From Gymnogyps californianus (lineage: Eukaryota > Chordata > Aves > Accipitriformes > Cathartidae), in the NCBI RefSeq assembly GCF_018139145.2, contig NC_059478.1, forward strand, positions 28,861,001 to 28,925,000: a stretch of DNA of 64,000 nucleotides, given 5' to 3'. The position numbers and the translations under genes were made by a program. Shown here piece after piece: positions 50,654 to 61,190 of this stretch. The first letter of the stretch is position 1, and each line of letters begins with the position of its first letter. The notes beneath the pieces were generated by a model that ran no database searches, had not been told where the DNA came from, and saw only the letters and a list, made by a program, of their open reading frames with translations.

Positions 50654-51040
50654 TCTATGAAATGGAAACACAGAATTACCTGTTAGAAACAGCAAGAAGT
50701 TTGCTACATCGGAACAAGAAAGCAATTTTCTTGCAGATCACAAATGAAGGAGGCTTATTAAACCGTCATACACCATTGGCGCTGGGGTCCTACGGACAGT
50801 TACAAATATATCTACTTTCCAATGTTATATACAGATCGTAACATTTCTGGGGGCGGGAAGGAAAAGGCTTTCAATTTGACAATATGTTTAATCTATATGC
50901 CTGGTAAGTATTACAATGAGCTGTCTAACCTTTAGCTTAACGTTAATACCAAGTTCACCTACGAGTTACATTAATAACTTAGATTTCCGTTTTATAACAT
51001 TATACACTTGCTAGTATACATATATATATGTATGTGTGTG

Positions 51041-51076
51041 GGAAAGAGAGAGAGAGAGAGTGTGTGTGTGTGTGTG
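51041..51076. repeat. (GA)n(TG)n compound microsatellite in probable 3' UTR
   Basis: A run of GA dinucleotides passes directly into TG dinucleotides. It lies between the DMRTA2 stop codon and the candidate poly(A) sites, so it would be CA/CU-rich in the mRNA. It is probably length-variable. Confidence 0.85.
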
Positions 51077-51321
51077 CGTACACACCCCACGACGCACCAA
51101 GGATATCCATGCTTATGGCCATAAGCAACAAAGAGTGACTCATGTCTGGACAATGAAAGTGCACCTTTATCACCGTTTTAATACACCTACGTCTGTCCGC
51201 ACCGGGCTCTGCACGCAATCATCGCCTGTACGGGGGAGCGGGGAGAGAAAGCCACCTGTGTCCGTCCACCCGTGCCTACCTAGCTACCTCTACACAGACG
51301 AGCTTTAGGAAGCCGCCCCCG

Positions 51322-52942
51322 CTATTGCTTCTCGGGGGTGTTGTTGACCATGGGCCCGTAGAGCCCGCCGGAGTAGACCTGCTCCTTGTGCACGGCGGAG
51401 CGGTCCCGCATGAGGTCGCTGAAGGCGTAGTCCACGGGCGGCCGGAACCCGAGGGTGGGCATCAGCCCGGCCGTGGAGTAGGGGGTCATGAAGGCCAGTC
51501 CCCGGCTGTGCGCCGAGTAGGCGAGGCGCAGGGGGTTGAGTCCCAGGTGGGTGCCCAGCGGGTAGGCGCCGGCCTCGGCCCCGAAGTGCGTGGCGTTGGG
51601 CTGCAGGGGGGAGAAGGCGGAGCGGCTGCCCAGCGTGCCGATGGCGGGGGCCATGGCGCCGGCTATCAAGGGCCGGTGGTGGGCGGCGGCGGCGGCGGGG
51701 GTGGGCGGAAGGCCTTGCAAGGCGCCGTCCCGAGCCCAGCCTTCCTCGGGGCCCTTCTCCGGGCCGCGGTTGTTGAGGATCTGCTCGATGGCCTGTACCA
51801 CGTCCCCGCCGCAGCCCTGCAGCACCAGCTCCAGCACGCTGCGCTTGTGCGCCGGGAAGACGCGCGTCAGGATGTCGATGGGAGTCCGCTGCCGGCCGCC
51901 GGCCGAGGGCGACGGGTCCTGCTCGTCCTTGTCCGCCTCCGAGCCCGAGTCCGAGCCCAGCGGGCTGATGGAGCCCGGGCTCTCCTCCCCCTCCTTCGGG
52001 CCCTTGGAGACGGGCGAGCTCAGGAAGGACTCGCCGTCCCCGTTCTCCGAGCCCGAGCCGTGGCGAGCTTCTGGGGAGGAGGTGCCGGGCACGGACTCGC
52101 CGTCCGGGGAGAGGGGCTTCCCGCCCGCCTGCTGCGGGGTGACGGCGCGGCTCGGCAGCAGCGTCTTGGGGAACAGCTCGAACTTCTGCATCTTGGACTC
52201 TGCGGGGCGGGGGGGGGGGCGGGGGGAGAAGGAGAGAGACCGTCAGTGCGGCTGCCCCGGCCGGGCCCCGCGGAGCTCCCCGGCTATCGGCGGGGCCACC
52301 CGCCCGCTCCGCCGGGGGACGCCGCCTGCAGCTCCGCGCCACCCGGCGTTCCCCGTCCCGTCCCCCGCCGTCGCCTCTCCCGGCTCCTTCCCCCCCCCCC
52401 CCCCAGCTCCGGTCCCGGGCTCCCCCGGGGGCGCACAGCACCGCCTTACCTGAGGCGCCGGCGCCTCCCTCGCCGCCGCCCCCGGCGCAGACGGAGCCGA
52501 AGACCTCGTACGCGGGCCGGGGCGGGATGATGCCGTTGGCGGCCGCCAGGGCCAGCCCCTCGGCGGTGCCGTAGAGCAGCTGGAGCTCCCGGGCCTCGTT
52601 CTCCTCCTGCGCCTGCTGGCGGCGCAGCGCCACCTGGGCCGCCATGACGCGCTGGCGCTCGGCGATGAGGGTGCACTTGGCGCACATGCAGTCCTTCCAG
52701 CGGCAGTACCGCTTGTGGCCCTTCAGCGCCGACACCACGCCGTGGTTGCGGCAACGGGCGCACTTGGGCGTCCGCGGGTACTTCTCGGCCGCCCGCAGCA
52801 GCAGCGGCGGCGCCCGCAGCAAGCTCCCGGCTACGCTCACCGGCAGCGTGGCCGCCGCCGCCGCCGCTGCCGCCGCCACCGAGCTGGGGGGTACCGGCGG
52901 GGGCGCGGCGGGCACGCTGGGCAGTTCCGACCGCAGCTCCAT
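51322..52942 (-). CDS. DMRTA2: DMRTA2 (DMRT5), DM-domain transcription factor, two coding exons
   Basis: Complement of join(51322..52199, 52450..52942), 456 residues. The start at 52942-52940 gives [11 protein letters not shown], the conserved DMRTA2 N-terminus; an in-frame ATG at 52993 is ignored because it adds an unconserved leader. A nine-alanine tract lies at residues 23-31. The DM domain spans about 57-105 with all zinc ligands present: C61, C64, H76, C80 (site I) and H67, C85, C87, C90 (site II). The DMA domain ([12 protein letters not shown]..., about 269-308) and the C-terminus ending [12 protein letters not shown] identify the DMRTA2 paralogue. The exon junction (CAG|GTAAGG to GCAG|AG) restores GAG and the [11 protein letters not shown] segment. 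The protein binds DNA in the nucleus; in vertebrates the gene patterns dorsal telencephalon and cortical hem and affects neural progenitors. Human DMRTA2 is about 540 residues; this copy lacks much of its Ala/Gly expansion but looks intact. Confidence 0.96.
52200..52449 (-). other. DMRTA2: DMRTA2 coding intron, 250 bp, phase 1
   Basis: On the minus strand the donor is CAG|GTAAGG (GT at 52449-52448) and the acceptor is GCAG|AG (AG at 52201-52200), preceded by a C-rich pyrimidine tract. Splicing here keeps the DMRTA2 frame; reading through it gives a meaningless extension of exon 1. The intron is very GC-rich, including a run of about 15 C at 52389-52404, which may disturb sequencing. Confidence 0.9.
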
Positions 52943-53960
52943 CCTGGCAAGCCCGCCCCGAAAGAGCGAGCCCCCCTCCCTGGCCTCCCCCAAAGCAACC
53001 CGGGGCGGGGGAGCCCCCGCGGCGCACCCGCGCCCGGACGCGGAGAGGGCTCCTGGCGCCTTCAGGCGCGATCACGGGTGGGGGGCACACGGAGCCCCGG
53101 AAGCCGGCATGCAAACCCCAGCGCCTATCCCCTCGCCTCGCCTGCCGCCCCTGTCCCCCTGCACCGGCACACCGGCTCCGGCGTGGGGTTCAAGTGAGGA
53201 GGGGGCCGTCGGGAGCCTTTCTGCGCCCTCCTCCCCTCCCCTCCGCTCCCGAAAAGCGAATCTAAGCCAAGAAAATCCAAGAAAACTTAGATCTCTCTCG
53301 CTTCCTTGCTCTCCGTGCGCATCTGGCAGGGCAGCACCAAGTCCATCGCGCCGGGCTCAAAGCCGAGCTCTCCCCTCCGCGCTTGCGGGATCGCCACTCC
53401 CCACGGTGGAAACCCGTGTGGAAACCCGAGCTGCTCCCTAAGCTCAGCTCCCCCTTCCCCCTTTAACTACGATCACAGATTAAAAGTGTCCCTTCAAAGA
53501 GCAATCCGGCACCTTCAACAACAGGATCCCTCGCCAACCAGCCGCGGAGACTAAAATCCAGCAGAGAATAAAAAAAAAAATACAAATCACCCCCGTCTCC
53601 CGAGCAGCAGCAGCACCGCAGCCGGGCGGAGAGGCCGGCAGCCCGCGGCCAGGGGAGCCCCCGCCCCCGGCCCAGCTCGGCTCGGCTCGGCTCACCCGCC
53701 GCGGCGAGCCCCGAGCAGGCGGCCGGCGTCGGAGCAAGCAGTCGGAGCAGGCAGAGCCGACGGCAGAGCCGACGGCAGGGCCGGAGCAGGCAGGGCCGGA
53801 GCGCCGCAGGCCCCCGCGCCCCCGGGACACGCCGCCGCCCCGCGCCGCCTGGCGCGTGCGGCCCGCGCGGCCGGAGCTGCAGGCAGAGCGCGCTGGCCGC
53901 CGCGCCGCCCGCCGCCACTCGCGCTATTGTTGCGCCCCGCGTTGCCATTAGGCAACATTT
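52943..53960 (-). other. DMRTA2: Putative DMRTA2 5' UTR with possible noncoding first exon
   Basis: This GC-rich stretch separates the start codon from the inferred promoter. On the minus strand a good donor, GCGG|GTGAGC, occurs at about 53695, and a pyrimidine-rich acceptor ending ATTTTAG occurs at 53551. A noncoding first exon (about 53696-53940) joined over a roughly 145-bp intron to the start-codon exon is therefore possible. This is inferred from splice-site appearance only; the RNA could also be unspliced here. The putative first exon contains a GC-rich minisatellite at 53703-53805. Confidence 0.4.
53703..53805. repeat. GC-rich minisatellite in DMRTA2 5' region
   Basis: Degenerate units of about 10-13 bp of the type GGCAGAGCCGAC / GGCAGGGCCGGAGCA are tandemly arranged. 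A short CGGCT repeat precedes it at 53674-53694. The position suggests it falls in the first exon or immediately around it. Confidence 0.6.
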
Positions 53961-54020
53961 GACAACAATGTGGCGCCTGCTATTGGCCAGGGGCGGGAAG
54001 CGCCGCTCTGATTGGCCGCC
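53920..54020 (-). promoter_or_regulatory. DMRTA2: Probable DMRTA2 core promoter with CCAAT boxes, GC box and nested dyad
   Basis: The CpG island upstream of the gene contains ATTGG at 53982-53986 and 54011-54015, which are CCAAT boxes on the gene's strand, and a GGGGCGGG GC box near 53990. Next to them are ATTGTTG (53926-53932) and CAACAAT (53963-53969) flanking GTTGCC (53941-53946) and GGCAAC (53951-53956), resembling SOX and RFX X-box half-sites. There is no TATA box, as is usual for CpG-island promoters. The start site is inferred, not seen. Confidence 0.6.
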
Positions 54021-54425
54021 TCGGCCGGCCGCCGCGTCCGCCCGGCGGCTGCCCGAGCGCGCCGCGCCCGCGGAGAGCCGGGAGGGTCCTGGGGGACCCG
54101 CGGGGAGAGCGCGGCCAGCGCCGCCCGCGCGTGTGCGTGTGCGTGGGCTGCCACGGCGTGCGCCGGCGTGGGCGCGCGTGCGTGTCTGCGCGTGCAAAAA
54201 TCTGTCCCATCTCTCGCCGCCTGAGAGTTTGGCTTTTCTTTTTATTCAGTCCAGTGGAAACGGTATTTGCCTTGCCAACTGTGTGATTTTTTTTTTCTTT
54301 TTCTTTTTCCCCTGGGTGTCACTTGTCAAAAGGGTGGGGGAAAATATACTGTGGAAGGTGACAATTCAATTTATGGTCTCCCTCCTCCCCTTGGAGTTTT
54401 TGTTTTCTAATAGCACGTAACGATG

Positions 54426-54542
54426 CCTTTTCCTTCCCTTTTCCTTCCCTTTTCCTTCCCTTTTCCTTCCCTTTTCCTTCCTTCCTTCGCTTTCTCCCCT
54501 CTTCTCTTTCTCTCTCCCCCCTTCCCCTCTCTCTCTCGCTCC
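54426..54542. repeat. Polypyrimidine tract with 11-bp tandem repeat
   Basis: Five perfect copies of CCTTTTCCTTC occupy 54426-54480, followed by more C/T-only sequence to 54542 with few interruptions. It lies a few hundred bases upstream of the inferred DMRTA2 start site. Confidence 0.9.
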
Positions 54543-54619
54543 ACAACTGCAGGTGAATTTTGCAAGTGCTGCTGCAATAGGAGAAGCCCGAGGTGAGTAT
54601 GATTTTCCATACTTTCATT

Positions 54620-55330
54620 GCGCCGTAGCCTGGGAGCGCCCTGCCCGCCCCTCGCTCCCCAGAAAGTGCAGTTCGTTCTTTCTCCTGCCAGCTGTTTGCG
54701 TGACTACATGTTCAACAGGCGCCTTCCCCGCGGGGACAATAAACCCGAGGGGCTGATTTTTCAGGAGGAGGCTGTCGGGCTGGTAACTGTATATTAACCC
54801 CGAAGCTTTTGTTTTAGCATTAACCGCCCGGGTTTGACGTCACCTTCGCTGGTAACGGGGAGGAGGTAGCACTTCGGCAGCCTTGGTGGGAAATAACGCC
54901 GACTCCTTTCCCCCAGGCTCTCCCCTCCGTTTCCCACGAGGGATCTCCATCCTCCTCGGCACTTTTTAAAGTTCTTTGTTACACGCGTCCGTAAGTCCTT
55001 TCCCCGCAGCGGGCACCGTGTGCCGGCCGCTGGTCGCTGAGGCCCTCCGCCCCGCCGCCGCAGCATCCCCACCTGCGCGGTCACACGCTGCGAGACCTTC
55101 TCCCGGCGCCTCCCCGGGTGGGCTGCCCCCGGGCGAGCTGCCTGCCCCCGCGGCACTCGGGCACCCGAGCCGGGAGGAGAGAAAGCCCTGTGGCTCTGCC
55201 CTAAAAACGTGCCGGACCTGCCCGCCGCTGCCTCCGCGGCCGGGGAAGCGCGCAGGGCCGCGGGGGCCGCGGGGCAGCCCCGCCGCAGGACAAGCAGCGC
55301 TCGGTGACGCTCCGCTGCCCCTTCCCTTTT
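54620..55330. promoter_or_regulatory. CpG-rich region upstream of DMRTA2
   Basis: High CpG density continues upstream of the promoter. Overlapping frames on both strands (the longest 217 codons, minus strand, 54794-55447) have no recognised domain. Confidence 0.5.
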
Positions 55331-55499
55331 GTCACGCTCCTTCTGCGGCTGGGAGAAGCACAACTGCAGAGCCCTCAAACTTTTCGGTATTTTTATTACG
55401 CTTACATCCTTCTTCCCCTCTTTTTTTATATTTTTTTTTTTCCCCACGAAATGAACGCTTTCCCACCCGACTTTCTGTGTGTGCAGCTGCCACCCACTC

Positions 55500-55690
55500 C
55501 TCGTGATTTAGGTGTTATAACACCTTTATTTAATACAGCCGCGAAGTCAAAATACTCGATTTAATTTTATTCGCAACCACTAATTTTACTCTCCGGGGAG
55601 AATTACTCAGATCATCTGATTTAATTGGGAATCCCTAGAACTCGATCGGACTGAATGAGAAACATTTAAATTATTGCTCTGTGTTGGCTT
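55500..55690. promoter_or_regulatory. Candidate conserved element with T-box-like palindrome
   Basis: AGGTGTTATAACACCT at 55510-55525 is a perfect 16-bp palindrome of two T-box-like half-sites. GATTTAATT motifs recur downstream (for example near 55558 and 55618). The block is AT-rich between CpG islands. Confidence 0.4.
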
Positions 55691-55936
55691 ACCATGGAGA
55701 AAATGTTCTCTCTTCTTCCTGGCAGTTTTGTTTGGTTTTGCGGTGGGTTTTTTTTTTTGCAAATACCTTCCTCTTCCCCCCCCCGAGGCAGCCTGCCGTC
55801 ACCAACAACACAGGACACGGGTTACGCTGATTTCCCCGGTTCCCTTTTCTTTCAGCTTTGATTTAAATTAAAGGGCTGGCTTATCCTTGCCGTTTATGGC
55901 CGTTTTAAACGATCTATTTTGGAAACAGCCGTGGCA

Positions 55937-56022
55937 AAAAAAACAAACAAACAAAAAAAAACCAACCAAAAATCCAAACCATCAAACAAAAACCACCAAA
56001 AAAAGCCCAAACCCAAACAACA
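55937..56022. repeat. A/C-only low-complexity tract
   Basis: About 85 bases consist almost only of A and C in AAAC, AACC and ACCA units. Confidence 0.85.
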
Positions 56023-56499
56023 GTGGGTTATTAACCAGCCAGTGAAATGCGGTGATTTCTGTTCAGAGCCTCCTGCCGTTAGTAACATTGCAAACGGCGG
56101 TGTAGAAGTTTGAACACATAATGTGTAGCATCTCTATCCCAAGGTGTTACCTATAGTTTCCGTAGGCTCATGCAGCACGTCCCCCAGTGACTATATAGGA
56201 AGAGTTAGGATACAATGTCCTAGCGCTGTGCAAACACCCGGTGCCTGTTTCTGATGTTGATCCCAAGTCAGCACGACAGACACCCCCTCATCCAAAACAC
56301 TTAACCATATACTGCTTTTTAAATATTACGCTCAGTATCAATCCAACATCGAAATAGTCGGGTTTTATTTAAAAACATATAAATTTATTGCAAGAATACG
56401 TGACGCAGCCCCAGGCACCAGCAAGTCCTGAGGACATTTGTCAAAAGCTGCCCCAATATACCACGAGCGTGTAACGGTTTCCCACCCCGTGCTTCTTTC

Positions 56500-57710
56500 T
56501 CACCATCCCCGCAAGTGCAGGCAGCAGCCCCGGCGGAGGCGGGTGAGCGCCCGGAGGCGGCGGGGGCTGAAGGCGAAGCCGCGCCCGCGGCCCCGCCGCT
56601 CCCGGGGAAGCGCCGCTCTTCGCCGGGGTCACTCCTGACCCCAGAGCCGAGGCCTTCTCTCCGGACTCGGCACACTCCTCCGGGCTAAGAGAAACTCTGC
56701 CCTTCCCTCTTTCCAGCTCTGGTCGCTGAAGGGGGCACTTTCAAACGGGATCCCACTATTTTTTTGTTGTTGTTGTTTTCTTACAAAGTGCCTTTAGAAA
56801 AGGAGAGCCCCCGCTCCCGGAGTCTCGCTTTTCACTGATTTGATATTTTAATAATAATCATTTCTCCCCTGTCCTTATTTTCCTTAGGAAGCTTTCACTC
56901 TGAACCTAGACAAACAGTGCGCACATTTCACAGATTTTATTCAAACAAAACACAACTTGGCTGTGAGTTAGCCCGAACCAGCAAAGCCGCAGCCAGGGCT
57001 TGCCATGGGGTAAGGGCTTTCTCCAGCTTTGCCCGGCCTGCCAGAGCCCTGTGTGTGTGTGAGAGTGTACGGGAGGCAGCGGGGGGGTTGCTGTTGCTGC
57101 CCCCCCCCCCCCCCCCACTTCTTCCCCCCTTCTCTCCTACTGCAATTTATTTTTGTTTGACGAGGCACAATAAAATCTTCATGTACATCCTTGCTCTTGT
57201 GTCTTTCTTGGAGGGGGGGATGTTTGTTTTAGGAACCCACAGAGTAGCCGTGCTCCCGCTGCACGGGCGAGTGTGCCGGGGGACCGGAGCGGGACGCCGC
57301 GAGGTTACGAGAAAAGAGAAATTCATCCTTCCAAACCCAGCGAAAGGCAACTTTAAAGCCCCCGAGGCTTGCCTTGCTCCCAGCTTGGCTCTGGGAGCTC
57401 CTTCCACCACCGTCAAAGCCACGAGAAGAGCCGAGGCGTGGACCCAGCTCCTTGCTTCCCCCCCCCGCAGGGGCTCGCCGGGCCCCGAAGGAGGCAGGCC
57501 AGGTTTGGCACAGGGCGCCTGGGCCAGCTCCAGGGCCCGGGGGAGAGCGGGTCCCACCACGGCGAGAGCCCTGCCCGGGCCGGGCGCAGGCGGCTGCCGG
57601 CCCCGCGGAGCCCCCCCCCGGGGTGGGGGGGAGTCAGAGCCAGAGATTGCGGGGCGCAGCGTCGCCCCCGGTTTGGGCAACTTGCGCCCTCCAGACACGT
57701 GAAAAGCGGC
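56500..57710. promoter_or_regulatory. CpG-rich patches 2.5-3.7 kb upstream of DMRTA2
   Basis: Two CpG-dense patches (56510-56660 and 57240-57710) flank a less dense stretch with a 19-20-base C run near 57100. The 261- and 266-codon plus-strand frames here are low-complexity and overlap opposite frames; no gene is called. Confidence 0.45.
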
Positions 57711-58169
57711 GTTACTTCGTTACGTGAACGAAAAGAAACGCCGCGTTTCGTTGCGTGGTGCCCCGGTTGCTGCTTAATTATCCCCGCTACGTGTTTGACT
57801 CTGGCAGCCTCCAGAAACGCACGAAGTCGGCGCCGACGACTCAGTGCTCACATCTGGGTCAGCTCGATAAAACACGAGACGGCTTTTTTATATTTATTTT
57901 TAAGAAGACCCGATCTTCCCGGTGGTTTTTTTTTTTCTCTCCTCACTCCCATTGATTCACCTAAAGGCTTCTCATGTATCGCTGCTCCCATGCAAAAGTT
58001 TGAGAGGGCTGCAAGCAACGGTGCCGCTGCATCTTCCCCCGATTACAGTAGTAAAATCTTAATTAAAAAGAGCCCGTCTATTGGCTGCCATGTAGGGGAA
58101 GGCAGACACGCACGCCCGGAGGCAGCGCAGCGCCCGGAAGCATCCCAGAGAAATATAGTTCTTGATTAG

Positions 58170-58430
58170 TGTATTTTCATCTCGTTCTTAGCGGAAGACA
58201 GTTTGTAAGTACCTGCTAATGTTGGTGCTCTTTAAGGTTTCAATTGTTCTAGGGGGTTTGCCATTGACTTTTTCATTATTTACCTACTGAATCAAAGTAA
58301 GCAAATGCCATCTGTTTCCCTGCTGCTATCATCTTCACTTTTAATTATCCGCCCAGCAGCCTAATAGAGATGATATTAAACTAAATCTTTTTGACATTAA
58401 AAGTAATTATCCCCAAACCAATATTACAAG
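58170..58430. promoter_or_regulatory. Candidate conserved enhancer
   Basis: An AT-rich, non-repetitive block with paired TAATTATCC sites (58342-58350 and 58404-58412), plus TCAATTGTTC and CCATTGAC motifs. The composition contrasts with CpG-rich flanks. Enhancer status is inferred. Confidence 0.4.
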
Positions 58431-59029
58431 AACGAAAATTACCCTCCCCCCCCCCAAGAAAAAGGCACATTCCTCCTAGTCCAGGCAACCTCTTCAGATC
58501 CCGGAGCGCGGAAAGGTAGACGGAGCTCCCGTTAGCCCGGACTTCTCAAGTATTTGAAACATTATTAACTCGATTTCCCGGCTCCCAGTGGGGGAGGAAA
58601 AAGAGACAAGGGAGAGAGATTTGTGGACGGAAATAAGGGAAAATCGGGGCTCCACATATTCCTGCGTGGGCTCCTCTCCGCCCCGCAGCCCAGCGGCTGC
58701 ACGGCGGGGACCCGCCCGGCTCCGCACCCGGGGCGGGCGGCGGGGGCCGGGGCTGCCTGACCCCAGCGGGGCACCCGCCGGACCGGGCACAGGTCCCAGC
58801 ACCGGGCTTTTAGAAAATAGCGTATCATAAAGACACACGTATGCACTCTCTCCAAGTACTTCGCACCATCCACCGGCACTGGTCGTGTGTAACGCATTGG
58901 CGTTGAGGGGAGGGTCATTATAGAGACATTAGGAGCGGGTTCGTAATTAAGGGGAGGACGGCGGGTCCTCTAACAGATGGTCGCTTGCTGAATTACCTCT
59001 ACAGAGTCATTTCACTTAGACTCAAACTT

Positions 59030-59260
59030 CTCCGCCATTTCTCCTCCGACTCGCTTTAATATGAGCCGGAGCCGCGTCCCCCATTTCCTTTAATATGTGC
59101 TAAACTGAGCTAATTTTAATTGCATGTTTCAACTTTGCTAATTAAATAGAGTGGTCTAATTAAAAGTGACTAGGGAACAGTTTTAATTCAACCCTCTACT
59201 TTTTTAACAATCCATTATGCAACAAATCCAGGGTAAGCCCTCCCTTTAAAAAAGCTACAG
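59030..59260. promoter_or_regulatory. Candidate conserved enhancer, dense TAATT motifs
   Basis: Within about 90 bp there are TAATTTTAATTGCATG, GCTAATTAAAT, TCTAATTAAAAG and TTTTAATTC, preceded by two TTTAATATG words. This clustering of homeodomain/POU-like sites is far from random-looking, in a GC-rich neighbourhood. Confidence 0.45.
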
Positions 59261-59839
59261 ATGATTGAGTTTTTACACCTTTTTACACGCTCACAATGGG
59301 GAGACTTGACCCAACATATGTAGCGGCGGGGCTGGGCCCCCCCGGCTCCCCGGTGGGGTATTGGAAATGGGCTGTCTCGCTGCTGCTGCCCTGCCTGAGC
59401 GCTGCTGGACCCGGTTGCCTCCCGGGGCCTCCCCGCTGGAAGTGCTGAGACTATTAGCCCAGCAGAGGTTAGAGTAGCACATCCCCAAGACAGCAGCCCA
59501 GGATTTGGGAAAATCGGGCTCTTTACACGCTTCATCTCTTCACCAAGTGCTCATTAGGTTGTTAACCTCTGGTTCACATGAAAGGGGCATGTGATGAATC
59601 CCCTCCCGAACAAATGGGCGCATCCCCCTTCAGGCACTGAACAAAGCCCTTAAAATAACTGCACAAGAAAGCCTTTAGTTGTTACTCTAAAATTTCTTTT
59701 CTCTGAGAGCTTGTGCCCATCCACACACACGCACACAGACACACAGAAAGAGGAAAAAAAGCGCACACACGCAAAAATCCGCCCCCACCCCCCCACCTCG
59801 TGTGCTGGAGCTCAAAAATTAAAAATCCGGGTTCCGTCC

Positions 59840-60790
59840 CCCGGGCCTTTGGCGCTGGCTCCTGTCCCCCGGGTTTGGCTGAGACTTGGGCTGGGGCTTC
59901 CCAAGGGAGGGGAAAGAAATCTTAAACGCTTTAGCGGAGCGGGCGGGGGGAGGCAGCCTCTCCCTGCGGAGGGGGAAAGCCAGGCTGCTCCCAGCCGGGG
60001 GGCAGCCCTCTGCGCGGGGGGGGACACGACAGGACTGCGGGGGTGCCGATGCCGACCCCCCCCCGCTGCTCTCCCCTTCTCCCACCCGCCCCCGAGAGAC
60101 AAGTTGAGCGGATTCACAGGTGAGGAGGACGCGGGCAGGAATTTCCCCTCCCCGCAGGGGGAGCCCAGCGCGGGCCGGGGCCGCCCGGGGGGAGCCCGCC
60201 GCCCCGGCCCCACGGCGGGGCCGCCCGGAGCGGCTGCCTCGCTCTCCGCTGGAAGCAAGGGCGGCGGAGCGGATCGTCTCCTTAACCAAACCGGCTCACC
60301 TTCGAAGGCAATGCTGAGCTTATTGCTAATTGAGGGGTGGCCGGGGAGAGCAGAGCCTAGCTCCCGCATTCCCACAGCTCTTGTATGGATTTTAGGCTCT
60401 TTAAGACCTTTCCTTTTCTCTCTCTCTCTCTCTCCCTCCCTCCTTCTCCCTCTCCCTTTTTATTTCCCAGCCCCTCGGGCATGGATTAAAGTGACAGACA
60501 ATTTTCCCTTCGCACCTTATTGATGGTTAAATGCACTTTGGATAATGCGCGGAGGGCGGGGGGGGGAGGGGAGGGGGGGGGCGGAGGAGGGGGGGGGTGT
60601 CCCAGGAGCGCGGAGCGTTTGGGAGCGCTGCAAACCTCCGCGGGACGGTGAAGCGGGACCCGGGCAGGCAGCCGCGGGGCGGGGGGCGGCTCGGCACAGG
60701 CTGCCCCCCGCTCCCCTCCTCTCCCCATCACCTTGCAGGTGGCTGCGGGGCAGCGAAGGCTCCGGCTGGGAGCCGGCGTGTCAACGGCGC
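59840..60790. promoter_or_regulatory. CpG-rich region with G- and CT-runs
   Basis: CpG-dense sequence, interrupted by a CT-rich run (60416-60465) and long G-runs (60557-60597) able to form G-quadruplexes. Open frames up to 270 codons exist on both strands without recognisable domains. Confidence 0.5.
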
Positions 60791-60999
60791 TTTCCGTGGC
60801 ACAGGAAAACACGCGTGTGCCTCAGCCTCTCCTGCAGCCGTGGGCCTGCGGCGTGGAAACACACGCTCACACACACAGACACGCAGGTAAAGAGGAGGCA
60901 GCAGTTCAGAGGCAGAATGACTCAGGAAAGCTCCGCTCTGCTAATTTGCTATAGGGCGCTCCGAGAGGTTCATTAAAAAGGCTCTTGTCAGCTCCCTAA

Positions 61000-61190
61000 C
61001 GATCCGAGAGCTTTTTAATTATATTTTATATTCCGCTACCCGTCTCCTAACTTCAAACACATGGTAAAAAGGATTTGCTGTTTTGTTTCAGGTAAAACCT
61101 AATAATTAAAATTCAGACCCCGTCCCATGCATCTGCTTCGCCTTTGCCAAATGAATTGAAGGGAGAGAGAAAAGCGATTTCATTGAGATC
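61000..61190. promoter_or_regulatory. Candidate conserved noncoding element
   Basis: AT-rich and non-repetitive, with TTTTTAATTAT, CTAATAATTAAAATT and CCATGCATCTGC (POU-like) motifs. Confidence 0.35.

Larger units (their letters stand above)
50440..51321 (-). other. DMRTA2: Probable DMRTA2 3' UTR with candidate poly(A) signals
   Basis: Downstream of the TAG stop the sequence becomes AT-rich. On the minus strand AATAAA occurs at 50653-50648, followed about 50-90 nt later by a GU-rich stretch (around 50570-50600), so it is the better polyadenylation candidate. A second AATAAA lies at 50456-50451. The interval also holds the GA/TG microsatellite at 51041-51076. Transcript data would be needed to choose the end. 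Confidence 0.45.
51320..54200. promoter_or_regulatory. CpG island covering DMRTA2 exons and promoter
   Basis: CpG-dense sequence spans the whole coding region, the short intron, the 5' region and the promoter. It also explains the long overlapping open frames on the opposite strand. Such gene-body CpG islands are typical of Polycomb-regulated developmental regulators. Confidence 0.8.

Noticed and set aside
51325..52530. 401-codon plus-strand frame opposite DMRTA2
   Set aside because: Shadow of the GC-rich coding strand; low-complexity product and no domain.
51305..52993. 562-codon minus-strand open frame
   Set aside because: It is DMRTA2 exon 1 read through the intron into the wrong frame of exon 2. 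Splicing at 52449/52200 gives the conserved protein.
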